From Pedobacter sp. D749 (GTDB taxonomy: Bacteria > Bacteroidota > Bacteroidia > Sphingobacteriales > Sphingobacteriaceae): 64,000 bases of DNA. The notes beneath the pieces were generated by a model that was given only the letters and a program-made list of their open reading frames with translations, did not search any database and was not told the DNA's origin. The stretch is from positions 4,650,001 through 4,714,000 of the forward strand of contig NZ_CP079218.1 in the NCBI RefSeq assembly GCF_019317285.1. Direction: 5' to 3'. Positions 52,632-61,241 of the stretch are shown in pieces; within the stretch, counting starts at the first letter, position 1; the number at the start of each line of letters is the position of its first letter. Made by a program: the position numbers and the translations under genes.

Positions 52632-53711
52632 ATGTCCAAATTATTTTCTCCTTTAACCATAAAGGATGTAACCCTAAAAAATAGAATTGTGATCTCGCCG
52701 ATGTGCCAATATTCGGCTATTGATGGCTTTGCCAACGATTGGCACCTGGTGCATTTAGGAAGCCGTGCTGTTGGTGGTGCAGGTTTAATTATCCAGGAAG
52801 CTTCTGCGGTAACAGCTGATGGAAGAATCACTTATGCCGATCTGGGCATCTGGAAAGATGAACATGTAGAAAAACTGAAACAGATCGTTTCTTTTATTCA
52901 TCAGAATGGTGCTATAGCTGGGATTCAGTTGGCACATGCAGGCAGAAAAGCCAGTTGTGAGGTGCCGTGGAATGGTGGCGAACAGATTGCTGCGGGCGAA
53001 AACAGCTGGAAACCGGTTGGTCCATCGCCAATTCCTTTTAAACAAGGGCAGGTTGAACCACACGAATTAACGATATCGGAAATTCAGGATATTGTTTTTG
53101 CGTTTAGGGCAGCAGCTAAACGTTCATTGGATGCAGGCTATAAAGTAGTAGAAATACATGCTGCACATGGTTATCTACTGCATCAGTTTTTTAGTCCGCT
53201 GAGCAATAAACGTACAGATGTTTACGGTGGAAGTTTCGAAAACCGGATCCGTTTAGTCATTGATGTGGTTGAAGCTGTGCAATCGGTATGGCCCGAAAAC
53301 CTGCCTTTATTTGTCCGCATTTCGGCAACCGACTGGACAGAAGGCGGATGGAACGAAAATGACTCATTGCAATTGGCTGCGGTATTAAAAGATCGGGGTG
53401 TAGATTTAATTGATACTTCTTCGGGTGGAAATGTACCTGATGCCTTTATCCCAGCCGGACCAAATTACCAGGTTCCTTTTGCTGATAAAATCAGAAATGA
53501 GATCGGCATTTATACCGGTGCTGTAGGCGTAATTGTTGAGGCGCACCAGGCAGAAGAAATTCTGGAACAGGAAAAAGCCGATTTAATTTTTATTGCCCGC
53601 GAATCGTTGCGTGATGCTTATTTTCCAACACATGCAGCCCAGGTATTAGGCGACAATACTGAATGGCCAAATCAGTATGTGAGGGCAAAAAGGGAAACGT
53701 TTAAAAAGTAG
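52632..53711 (+). CDS. NADH:flavin oxidoreductase, YqjM/NamA type
   Basis: 359 aa old-yellow-enzyme family, FMN-binding TIM barrel. SPMCQYSA holds the YqjM-type active-site Cys near 24; QLAHAGRKAS near 101 and EIHAAHGYLLHQFFSPLSNKRTDVYGG (about 172-198) hold the substrate- and flavin-contacting residues. It would reduce activated C=C bonds of enones and similar electrophiles, perhaps in detoxification. Confidence 0.94.
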   Translation: MSKLFSPLTIKDVTLKNRIVISPMCQYSAIDGFANDWHLVHLGSRAVGGAGLIIQEASAVTADGRITYADLGIWKDEHVEKLKQIVSFIHQNGAIAGIQLAHAGRKASCEVPWNGGEQIAAGENSWKPVGPSPIPFKQGQVEPHELTISEIQDIVFAFRAAAKRSLDAGYKVVEIHAAHGYLLHQFFSPLSNKRTDVYGGSFENRIRLVIDVVEAVQSVWPENLPLFVRISATDWTEGGWNENDSLQLAAVLKDRGVDLIDTSSGGNVPDAFIPAGPNYQVPFADKIRNEIGIYTGAVGVIVEAHQAEEILEQEKADLIFIARESLRDAYFPTHAAQVLGDNTEWPNQYVRAKRETFKK

Positions 53712-53742
53712 TTGAGGTGGCAGCGACTCTCCTTCAGGTTAC

Positions 53743-53843
53743 CGTCATTTCGAGCGGAGTGCAACGCAGTCGAGAAATCTGTCTAGATAGATCTCTCCAT
53801 TTCGCTACGCTTCATCCGATAGATATCGGATCGAGATGACGAC
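53743..53843. repeat. Dispersed repeat, CGTCATTTCGAG family (copy D, complete)
   Basis: Starts CGTCATTTCGAGCGGAGTGC, passes through AGATCTCTCCATTTCGCTACG and ends CGAGATGACGACG. The best complete copy in the window. Confidence 0.75.
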
Positions 53844-53866
53844 GATTTATCGTAGAACATACTTAA

Positions 53867-53910
53867 ACCAAAAAGCGGAGCTGATCGTGAGATCACTCCG
53901 CTTTTTGGTT
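53867..53910. terminator. Bidirectional terminator between the OYE and TonB-receptor genes
   Basis: AACCAAAAAGCGGAG (53867-53881) pairs with CTCCGCTTTTTGGTT (53896-53910), with an inner TGATC/GATCA stem. A/T runs on both arms suit both convergent transcripts. Confidence 0.9.
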
Positions 53911-53928
53911 ATAAAGAAATTAATGATT

Positions 53929-56247
53929 TTATTTAACCACCTGGAAAGGAATATACAATCCGAAAGTGATGTTTCTACCAGGGTTGTAAACGCCTAAATT
54001 CAGGTTTTCCTGGTCAAAGCGACCTGGTTTAAACCTGCTTAAAGCATCATAATATTTCTGGTTTAACAGGTTGTTTGCCGAAACCGATAATTTAACCGGT
54101 TGTTTGCCTAAATTAAATGTAGCGCCGATACCTGCATTTAATAAGGTATAACCGCTGGTAGGCGTTTCAAAAACATCATCCACACGGGTTTGTTTAAATG
54201 CAGAGTTGATACCTACAGAAAGGTATGCATCATTTGTGCCTTTAAGTTTAGGTTCGAAACGCAGCTCATTTCTCAATGTTCCGGCGGGAATAAATGAAAG
54301 CGGTCTGTTTAAAGTATTGTTCTGTGCATGAACATATCCAAATGTGTTTTCGAAATGGATAAACGGAACCGGGTGGATGGTTAAGCTGGCCTCAGCACCA
54401 TAAAGGTTGGCATTTACCTGTCCATAGCGGTAAACATCATAAAGTGTACCTTCAGCTACTCTTTGTTCCCCATTGGTAGATGCGTAAATATAATTGTGAA
54501 TATAGTTGTTGTAGATACTTGCACTTGCACTCACAATTTTTCCTTCATATTCTAAAGCGGCATCCACCTGATAACTGCGTTCTGGCATTAAATTGGAGTT
54601 GCCTATTTCATAGCGGAAAGTTCCTTCATGTACACCATTTGATGCTAATTCAGCTGGATTTGGTGCACGGAAAGCAGAACCCGCATTCGCTTTAAAGTTC
54701 CATTCTTCGTTAAATTGATGCGTAAAGCCTAGTGCACCACTCACATTAGAAAATTTATTCCGAAAAGGTGCAAATTGCTCTTCATTATCTACGAATAATT
54801 GTTTCCCATTATTCTTTCTATAATCGTAACGGGCACCAATACTAAAGGTATTGTTCTCCCAATTTTTCTTGGCATAAGCAAAAACACCAATACCATAAGT
54901 ATTATAATTTGGTATCAAAAATTCATCATTTGCTTTGTTTTCACTGTGACCTGCATCAGCGCTTACACCAAATACAGGTTGCCATCCGTTCGTTTCGTGG
55001 ATATAGTATTTTAAATCGGCATTGTAGGTTTTAAGATCGAAGAATAATGATGGATCTGGACCATCTTCCAACTCGCGGCGCTGGTTCTGTTGATAACCAA
55101 AATCAGCTTTTAAATTGCCATTACCGATAATGAAATTGTTGTTCAAGGCAATTTTAAAGTGCCTGATATCCTGACGCGGATATTCTAAAGTACGACTCTT
55201 ATTATCTTTGTTTGTGAAGGAACTACTGTCCTCTCTCACGAAATTTCCATTCGCATCTAAAGTAGGATCGTAAAAACCGATATTATTATGAAAGTTGGAA
55301 ACATTTAAGTGAGTATAACCCCAGCTTTTGTTCAAGCCCACCATACCGCTTAAATCGGTTTCGTTAAAGCCGGAATTTGGGAAGTAACCTTTAGGCGTTT
55401 TAAAAGAATAGGCATTTTTATAGGTTCCACGGGCTCTCCAAACAAAGCCGTTTTCGTTACCATTTAACATTAATGAGTTAGCGGTAAGTCCGTTGTTAGT
55501 AGAGTAATTGCTAATAAATTCACCTTTTACCTGTCCTTCTGGTGCTGAACTAGGCTCTAATAAGTTAATTACACCCCCAAGTGCATCCGAACCGTACATT
55601 AATGATGCTGCACCACGTAAAACTTCGATACGGTCTGATTTAAACTGATCGATTTCGATACCATGTTCATCGCCCCATTGCTGGCCCTGTTGTTTAATTC
55701 CGTCATCTAAAGTTACAATTCTGTTGTAGCCTAAACCTCTGATAACAGGTTTGGAAATAGAAGGTCCGGTAGTGATCTGTGATACTCCAGGGATTTTGGT
55801 TAATGCATCAATTAAATTGGTGGAAGGCTGCAAAAGCTGATCTTTGCCCACTATTGCCGATGAAGCACTATTTCGTTTGCTCGTGCTACTGATTAAACTT
55901 CCTGTGATTACGATCTCTTTTGTTTCTATTGCAGTAGGCTGTAAAGAAAATTCTAATCCGTCTGCGCTGGCAAAATTTACCACTTGTGTAGCGGTTTTGT
56001 AGCCTACGTAATGTACTTCAACCAGGTAACTTCCTCTCGAAGGAAGGTTATTCAATGTAAATTCTCCATCATTGTTGGTTACGGCCGAAACCTTCAAATC
56101 CGGAATAAAAATGGTAGCACCTGGTAATGTTTGTTTTGTACTGGCATCAATAACCTTACCTTTTATATCTTTTAGCAAGGCAGCGAAAGCGGTATTGCTT
56201 AATAATGTATATAGAATTACCAAGCCAATAAGCTGTAATTTTTTCAT
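53929..56247 (-). CDS. TonB-dependent outer-membrane receptor
   Basis: 772 aa. A signal peptide (1-22) is followed by a carboxypeptidase-regulatory-like domain (KGKVIDASTKQTLPGATIFIPDL, about 28-110), the plug domain (about 120-235: PVIRGLGYNRIVTLDDG, EVLRGAASLMYGSDALGGVINL), and a 22-strand-type barrel ending in NITFGLYIPFQVV. It is not paired with SusD, so it is not a polysaccharide-utilisation receptor; the size fits siderophore, metal or vitamin uptake. The small His/Cys-rich gene upstream suggests a metal (inference). Confidence 0.93.
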   Translation of the reverse strand: MKKLQLIGLVILYTLLSNTAFAALLKDIKGKVIDASTKQTLPGATIFIPDLKVSAVTNNDGEFTLNNLPSRGSYLVEVHYVGYKTATQVVNFASADGLEFSLQPTAIETKEIVITGSLISSTSKRNSASSAIVGKDQLLQPSTNLIDALTKIPGVSQITTGPSISKPVIRGLGYNRIVTLDDGIKQQGQQWGDEHGIEIDQFKSDRIEVLRGAASLMYGSDALGGVINLLEPSSAPEGQVKGEFISNYSTNNGLTANSLMLNGNENGFVWRARGTYKNAYSFKTPKGYFPNSGFNETDLSGMVGLNKSWGYTHLNVSNFHNNIGFYDPTLDANGNFVREDSSSFTNKDNKSRTLEYPRQDIRHFKIALNNNFIIGNGNLKADFGYQQNQRRELEDGPDPSLFFDLKTYNADLKYYIHETNGWQPVFGVSADAGHSENKANDEFLIPNYNTYGIGVFAYAKKNWENNTFSIGARYDYRKNNGKQLFVDNEEQFAPFRNKFSNVSGALGFTHQFNEEWNFKANAGSAFRAPNPAELASNGVHEGTFRYEIGNSNLMPERSYQVDAALEYEGKIVSASASIYNNYIHNYIYASTNGEQRVAEGTLYDVYRYGQVNANLYGAEASLTIHPVPFIHFENTFGYVHAQNNTLNRPLSFIPAGTLRNELRFEPKLKGTNDAYLSVGINSAFKQTRVDDVFETPTSGYTLLNAGIGATFNLGKQPVKLSVSANNLLNQKYYDALSRFKPGRFDQENLNLGVYNPGRNITFGLYIPFQVVK

Positions 56248-56359
56248 GTGTTGTGTTTAAATAAAAATGATCGGAAAGCCCAATAAATAGCCTTTTTGAA
56301 GCTAGTTTAGGTTTCATCTAAAAAAATGGTTTAGCGCGTTTGCGCTCGAAATGAAAAAA

Positions 56360-56692
56360 TTAAGCTAATGGGGGACCGCGTAAGCAAGTGCGCTTTATTT
56401 CGGTAAAAGCATTCTTTAACGTAGGTTCGGTACGGTTAAAGATTTTAGCTGATAAGAAGATTTTGTAAATGTGGTGCGTTTGCACATAGTTTTTTTCAAA
56501 ACTCGCATTACAGATTAAACAGGTATCGCCATGGGCCTGTACGTGACTAACATGTTTACAGTTAACCTCTTTCTCCACAACCGGAAGAGGATTATGGTGG
56601 TGAAGTACACTCCAGGGAGTTAAAGCAATAGCAAATACAATCAGCATAAATACCGATAAATATTTTTGAATGTTTTGTCTATGCTTTTTCAA
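56360..56692 (-). CDS. Small membrane-anchored His/Cys-rich protein
   Basis: 110 aa from a TTG start at 56692. One hydrophobic helix (about 12-29) is followed by a potential metal-binding stretch: VLHHHNPLP, NCKHVSHVQAHGDTCLIC and THHIYK. Nine His and four Cys lie in about 75 residues. It precedes the TonB receptor by 112 nt on the same strand, so joint function in metal sensing or handling is plausible. TACTTTTG ends 5 nt before the TTG, which supports this start. No family is recognised. Confidence 0.7.
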   Translation of the reverse strand: MKKHRQNIQKYLSVFMLIVFAIALTPWSVLHHHNPLPVVEKEVNCKHVSHVQAHGDTCLICNASFEKNYVQTHHIYKIFLSAKIFNRTEPTLKNAFTEIKRTCLRGPPLA

Positions 56693-56697
56693 CAGGC

Positions 56698-56705
56698 CAA
56701 AAGTA
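56698..56705 (-). promoter_or_regulatory. -7 element 5 nt from the TTG start of the His/Cys-rich gene
   Basis: TACTTTTG on the minus strand, then GCCTG and TTG. No good -33 element at 19-21 nt. Confidence 0.5.
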
Positions 56706-56868
56706 GTAATTCTTAATCAATTATATATATTTACAAAGTAACATTGTATTTATAGTGGTATGACCCTTTATTTAATCGATAGTTTAACGTAAGCGGTACA
56801 ATAAATTATTCAAATATCAATTGCAAACCTATTTTGTTATGATTTGCGATACAGAAAACAAATAATTA

Positions 56869-57441
56869 ATGAAGTTCATCAGGAAAAATATATTCAATGC
56901 TTTATTTGTCATTTTCCTATTGGTAATTGTTTTTGTACCCGATGCAAAAGCATTTTTTATTAAAGGATTGATGGAGATTGGTTTTTATAAGCCTACTGTT
57001 GAAACGCCGAAAGAAAATGTTGCAGGTCTCAACGGGATCCGGTTTAAAGATGTTGAAGGAAATCTGATTGATCTGGGTGATTTAAAAGGGAAGATTATTT
57101 TTCTCAATTTTTGGGCAACCTGGTGTCCGCCATGTAGGGCCGAAATGCCTTCAATTAACAAACTTTATACACAATTTAAAGAGGATAAAGATATAGTTTT
57201 TATTTTTGCAGATGCTGATGGTGATTTTGCTAAATCGGGCAAGTTTATGTCCGACCGTAAATATGCAATGCCAATCTATAAAGTAGATAGTGATATTCCA
57301 GAAAAAGTATTTGCGGGTGCCTTGCCCACAACTGTCATTTTTGATAAACAGGGCAGGCTATCTTTCAGGCATGAAGGCGTGGCAAATTATGCCGATCAAA
57401 AGATTATTGATTTCATTAATAAATTAAAAAGTAGCCGTTAG
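56869..57441 (+). CDS. TlpA-family thiol-disulfide oxidoreductase
   Basis: 190 aa. An N-terminal hydrophobic segment (about 8-27) acts as signal or anchor; a thioredoxin fold follows with the redox motif WCPPC in LNFWATWCPPCRAEMP (about 81-96) and the cis-proline loop GALPTTVIFD. Periplasmic reductase. It is divergent from the His/Cys-rich gene and could keep its cysteines reduced (inference). Confidence 0.92.
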   Translation: MKFIRKNIFNALFVIFLLVIVFVPDAKAFFIKGLMEIGFYKPTVETPKENVAGLNGIRFKDVEGNLIDLGDLKGKIIFLNFWATWCPPCRAEMPSINKLYTQFKEDKDIVFIFADADGDFAKSGKFMSDRKYAMPIYKVDSDIPEKVFAGALPTTVIFDKQGRLSFRHEGVANYADQKIIDFINKLKSSR

Positions 57442-57569
57442 TTTCTATCAGTCTTATCAACTTTAAAATTTTAATCAATAAAATTTGATGCTGAAAATGA
57501 TTTCTGTATTTGAGTGAATGTTGAACAATAGCTATGTGATTTTTGAGTAAGGTTAACCAATCATTTTGT

Positions 57570-57577
57570 TATTTTTG
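57570..57577 (+). promoter_or_regulatory. -7 element 5 nt from the nucleoid-protein start
   Basis: TATTTTTG, then CTGCC and ATG 57583. A TTTG at 57542-57545 is 24 nt upstream, somewhat farther than usual. Confidence 0.55.
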
Positions 57578-57582
57578 CTGCC

Positions 57583-58641
57583 ATGATTTCATTTTTCGAG
57601 GCTTCGCTTAAGCAACTTTCCATCCACCATACCGGTAATAAACTGGTTGAAGAGTATTATAAATTATCTGATGCACCTTTAAAAATTGAAGATGAACTAT
57701 TAGGAAACCTGCTGATGCAGTATTTCTTAAAGCCTTTCGAAAAAGTTAATGAAGTTTATCGTTTTTATCATCCCAATGATAATTTAGCGCTGAACGAAGT
57801 ATTCCACTTTGCACATGAGATTTTTGAAAACAATACGCTTTTTCATGAAGACTCGCAGCAACTGGCCAAATATTTATATGATGTAGCCAACCACCCAAAA
57901 ATTAAATCGGGTGAATTGTATGTCGCTTATTTCGAAAAAGTGCAGATAGAAGGCGAACAACTGGATGTTTTGGGGATTTTCAAATCTGAAACCAAAGATA
58001 CTTACTTAAAGGTTTACCCCGAGCTCGACGGCTTTAATATGAGCTACGAGCAGGAGGCCATCAGTATTAATAAATTGGATAAGGGCTGCCTGATCTTTAA
58101 TGTAGACAAAGAAGAAGGCTATAAAGTCGTGGTTTTAGATCAATCGAAAAGCAGCAACGATGCTGCCGTTTATTGGAAGGATGAGTTTTTGAAGCTGAAA
58201 ATCAGGAACGATAGTTATAACCAAACCAATAACGTTTTAGGCGTTTACAAAAACTTTGTCACCCAGAAATTGGATGATGATTATGAAATCAGTAAAGCGG
58301 ATAAAATCGATCTTTTAAACCGTTCAATGAAATACTTCAAAGAAAAAGAAACCTTTGATATTGAAGAATTCGGGAATGAGGTAATCGGTAATGCCGAAGG
58401 GATCGAATCGTTCAAGAATTATAAGAAAAACTACGAAGAAGAGTTCGAAAGTCCGATAGCGGATCATTTTGAAATCGCCGAATCTGCCGTTAAAAAACAA
58501 GCCCGGGCTTATAAAAGCGTGTTAAAACTGGATAAGAACTTTCACATCTATATCCACGGCAACAAAGACATGATCGAGAAAGGGTACGACGATGATAAAT
58601 CAATGAACTTTTATAAAGTGTATTTTAGGGAAGAAGAGTAG
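57583..58641 (+). CDS. Nucleoid-associated protein, YejK/NdpA family
   Basis: 352 aa. Matches the 37-kDa nucleoid-associated family: LKQLSIHHTGNK at about 9-20, YFLKPF, SGELYVAYFEKVQIEGEQLDVLGIFKSETK at about 106-135. Mixed alpha/beta, no membrane segment. Likely binds DNA or the chromosome; exact role unknown. A start-proximal TAnnTTTG suggests a leaderless transcript. Confidence 0.88.
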   Translation: MISFFEASLKQLSIHHTGNKLVEEYYKLSDAPLKIEDELLGNLLMQYFLKPFEKVNEVYRFYHPNDNLALNEVFHFAHEIFENNTLFHEDSQQLAKYLYDVANHPKIKSGELYVAYFEKVQIEGEQLDVLGIFKSETKDTYLKVYPELDGFNMSYEQEAISINKLDKGCLIFNVDKEEGYKVVVLDQSKSSNDAAVYWKDEFLKLKIRNDSYNQTNNVLGVYKNFVTQKLDDDYEISKADKIDLLNRSMKYFKEKETFDIEEFGNEVIGNAEGIESFKNYKKNYEEEFESPIADHFEIAESAVKKQARAYKSVLKLDKNFHIYIHGNKDMIEKGYDDDKSMNFYKVYFREEE

Positions 58642-58660
58642 GTTAGTTCTAAGTCTGATT

Positions 58661-58759
58661 CCTCGGTCTGTGTCCCCACAGACCGAAACAAATTCTTCAT
58701 TTAACAGATTTAAATTATTGGTAGTTATTGGTTATTGGTCTGTGAGGACACAGACCAAG
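58661..58759. repeat. REP palindrome pair 1 of the second RAYT locus
   Basis: CGGTCTGTG (58664-58672) with CACAGACCG (58677-58685) and GGTCTGTG (58737-58744) with CACAGACC (58749-58756): two compact hairpins in inverted orientation about 50 nt apart, a BIME-like arrangement. Confidence 0.85.
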
Positions 58760-58802
58760 GGGACTTGGCGGTGTCGATTTTGGACTGATTTCAAAAAACC
58801 GA

Positions 58803-58898
58803 TTCCTCGGTCTGTGTCCGCACAGAACGAAACAAGACTTCATTTAACGGATTTCAATTCTTAGTAGTTATAGTTTTCTATTAGGACACAAACTAGGG
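58803..58898. repeat. REP palindrome pair 2 of the second RAYT locus
   Basis: TCCTCGGTCTGTGTCC starts a near-copy of the preceding unit, including the CATTTAACGGATTT spacer; the right-hand hairpin is degenerate (ATTAGGACACAAACTAGG). Confidence 0.8.
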
Positions 58899-58950
58899 TC
58901 AGTATGTATTCTCATTGAAAGAAATTGAAGTTAATTTTCTATTTTTAGTA

Positions 58951-59511
58951 ATGGAAAACGACATTTTCAGACAAGATCGTAATTCAAAGATGCTTTTGAA
59001 AGAAGTTTATTTTTGGACGGATACGGTTAAAGATTGGAAGAAGGTATTTTCTATCGACAAGTATAAAATAGTAGTAATTGATGCTTTAAGGGAATTAGTC
59101 AATAGAAAAAAGATTATTGTTTATGCTTTTGTAATTATGCCAAATCACCTGCATTTGGTATGGCAGATGGTCGAGGCGAATGGAAAAGAAATGCCGCATG
59201 CAAGCTTTAATAAATTTACTTCCCATCAGATTTTTCAGGATTTGAAGGTTCATTATCCAGATATATTACCATATTTTAAAGTATCAGATTCAGAAAGAAA
59301 TTTTCGTCTGTGGCAAAGAGATCCATTAGCTATTCTTATGGATACACAGAATAAACTTGAACAGAAAATAGATTACATCAATCTTAATCCCTTACAGGAA
59401 AGATGGCAGTTATGCGAAAGGCCTGAAGATTACGAATGGTCATCTGCCAGGTTTTATGAAACAGGAATTGATAATTATGGATTTTTAACCGATTATAGAA
59501 ATCTCTTGTAG
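58951..59511 (+). CDS. REP-associated tyrosine transposase (second, different family)
   Basis: 186 aa from ATG 58951; the open frame extends to a TTG at 58915 but the ATG is preferred. HUH motif HLH in VIMPNHLHLVWQM near 70; YINLNPLQERWQLCERPEDYEWSSARFYE (about 140-168) holds the likely catalytic Tyr. It differs clearly from the RAYT at 13671-14270 in sequence and in the REP family that flanks it (GGTCTGTG core). Complete frame. Confidence 0.88.
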   Translation: MENDIFRQDRNSKMLLKEVYFWTDTVKDWKKVFSIDKYKIVVIDALRELVNRKKIIVYAFVIMPNHLHLVWQMVEANGKEMPHASFNKFTSHQIFQDLKVHYPDILPYFKVSDSERNFRLWQRDPLAILMDTQNKLEQKIDYINLNPLQERWQLCERPEDYEWSSARFYETGIDNYGFLTDYRNLL

Positions 59512-59514
59512 GTT

Positions 59515-59543
59515 TTCGGTTTGTGGGGATACAGACCGAGGAT
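59515..59543. repeat. REP palindrome downstream of the second RAYT
   Basis: CGGTTTGT (59517-59524) with ACAGACCG (59531-59538), one wobble, then AGGA. It begins 4 nt after the transposase stop. Confidence 0.8.
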
Positions 59544-59653
59544 AGTGCTTCAGTTTGATTCTTTTAGCAATTCAGAATATTAGCAATTGTTGTTTTTTGA
59601 AATAAGGTCTCTTGTCAATCGCTTATTTTGGACTAAGGACTTAAGACTGTGGA

Positions 59654-61000
59654 CTATATCCGCTGCTGTGCCTTCAATGCCAAATACTGATTAATTACAT
59701 TAACTGTAAGCTTTTGTGGCGGGGTAAGAATAGCCAAAATGCCATGTTTGTTCAATTCTTTAACCATCAGTTTTTTCTCGTAGATAAACTTCTCTGCAAT
59801 GGTTTTATGGTAAATGCCTTCAACATCTTTGGCCGGATCGGTGCTTAATCCTTTAAGTTCGGTGTTTTCGAAAAATACAACCACCAATAAGTGGTACTTA
59901 GCGATTCTTTTTAAATAAGGTAACTGGCGTTGAAGTGCCGATAAACTTTCGAAATTGGTAAAGAAAACCAAAAGTCCGCGTTGTTTTACTACCGAACGTA
60001 CAGTAGAATAAAGCGCCTCTAAGTTACTTTCCAGATACCGGGTTTTTTCTTTGTACAGTACATTCATAATACTCCCTAGCTGCGACGCTTTACGGTCAGC
60101 AGGTACTATTGAACCAATGGTTTCGGATAGGGTAATTAAACCCGCTTTATCTTCTTTCAGCATGGCTACTTTCGACAAAGCAACACTTGCATTGATGGCA
60201 TAATCGAGCAGACTTAAGCCTTCGAAAGGCATCCGCATTACCCGCGATTTATCGATGATGCAATAAATATTCTGCGATTTTTCATCCGTATAGGTATTCA
60301 CCATCAAACCACCTTTCCTGGCGGTGGCTTTCCAGTTAATGGTACGGATATCATCACCGCCTACATAATTTTTAATCTGGTCGAATTCGCTGCTCTGTCC
60401 AACCTTTCTGATTTTTTTGATTCCAAACTCGGTTAAATAGCGCGAAACGGCCATCAATTCGTATTGACCAAGATTGATAAATGAAGGATAAACGGGGAGA
60501 ACTTTCGCTCCATCGAAATTATAACGCCGACTGATTAAGCCCAACGGTGAACTGATATAAGTCCGGATAAATCCGAAATCATATTCACCACGTTTGGTTG
60601 GTCGTAAGTTATAATGGATTGATTTTATTTCTGCAGGTTTTAAATGAAGTCTAAAATCTTTATCACGGATCTGAAACTGAAAAGGTATTTCGTCAATTAC
60701 CCTTGCATTTACCCCAAAACCATAACGGTTTGCGATTTCAATCTGGATCGGATTTTCATCGCCATTGCTCAAACGCTTTGACGTAAATCTTTTTACTTCA
60801 ACTCCCTTGCTATTCCGGTAGAGGATAAAAAGATCGATAAAAAACAAAACAGCTACCGCTCCAGTTGCAATTTCAGGGATATCGCCCAACCAGGCAAAAA
60901 AGAACTTTAGCAAAAAAAGTACAATACAGAAGCCTAAGGCCGTAAATAAACGATCAGTTAGGAATAGATTGGTATAATATTGCTGAAAGAATTTTTTCAA
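59654..61000 (-). CDS. DUF58 domain-containing protein
   Basis: 448 aa, probably from a TTG start at 61000. Two N-terminal membrane helices (about 15-60) are followed by the DUF58 domain with GDDIRTINWKATARKGGLMVNTYTDE near 215-240 and a von Willebrand-like region (IYCIIDKSRVM). Such proteins work with MoxR ATPases in membrane-linked complexes. MoxR lies 241 nt upstream on the same strand. Confidence 0.9.
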   Translation of the reverse strand: MKKFFQQYYTNLFLTDRLFTALGFCIVLFLLKFFFAWLGDIPEIATGAVAVLFFIDLFILYRNSKGVEVKRFTSKRLSNGDENPIQIEIANRYGFGVNARVIDEIPFQFQIRDKDFRLHLKPAEIKSIHYNLRPTKRGEYDFGFIRTYISSPLGLISRRYNFDGAKVLPVYPSFINLGQYELMAVSRYLTEFGIKKIRKVGQSSEFDQIKNYVGGDDIRTINWKATARKGGLMVNTYTDEKSQNIYCIIDKSRVMRMPFEGLSLLDYAINASVALSKVAMLKEDKAGLITLSETIGSIVPADRKASQLGSIMNVLYKEKTRYLESNLEALYSTVRSVVKQRGLLVFFTNFESLSALQRQLPYLKRIAKYHLLVVVFFENTELKGLSTDPAKDVEGIYHKTIAEKFIYEKKLMVKELNKHGILAILTPPQKLTVNVINQYLALKAQQRI

Positions 61001-61006
61001 TTGTAG

Positions 61007-61195
61007 AGATTGTTTAATTGCTAAATTGTTTAAAATGGTTAACCGTATTATGGCAATTGCTAGCCCGATCGCTGGATTTGATATTGTGATTTGATCATTG
61101 GTAATTGTTCAAATCGGTTAATTGCAAACTGCGAACTGAAAATTGACAACTGTTTTAGTTAATCGATTACCCTTCGACTCCGCTCAGGGTGACTT
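61007..61195. repeat. Quasi-repetitive spacer plus short dispersed repeat
   Basis: TTTAATTGCTAAATTG, GGTTAATTGCAAACTGCGAACTG and GACAACTG echo 24419-24543. At its end CCCTTCGACTCCGCTCAGGG (61171-61190) is a separate palindrome. No ORF. Confidence 0.5.
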
Positions 61196-61241
61196 ATTAA
61201 TGGTAATTAAGACTAATGACTACAGACTCAAGACTGTGGAC

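Noticed and set aside
53929..56247. Polysaccharide utilisation locus (SusC-like receptor)
   Set aside because: No SusD, glycoside hydrolase or hybrid regulator is adjacent; the receptor is shorter than SusC proteins.
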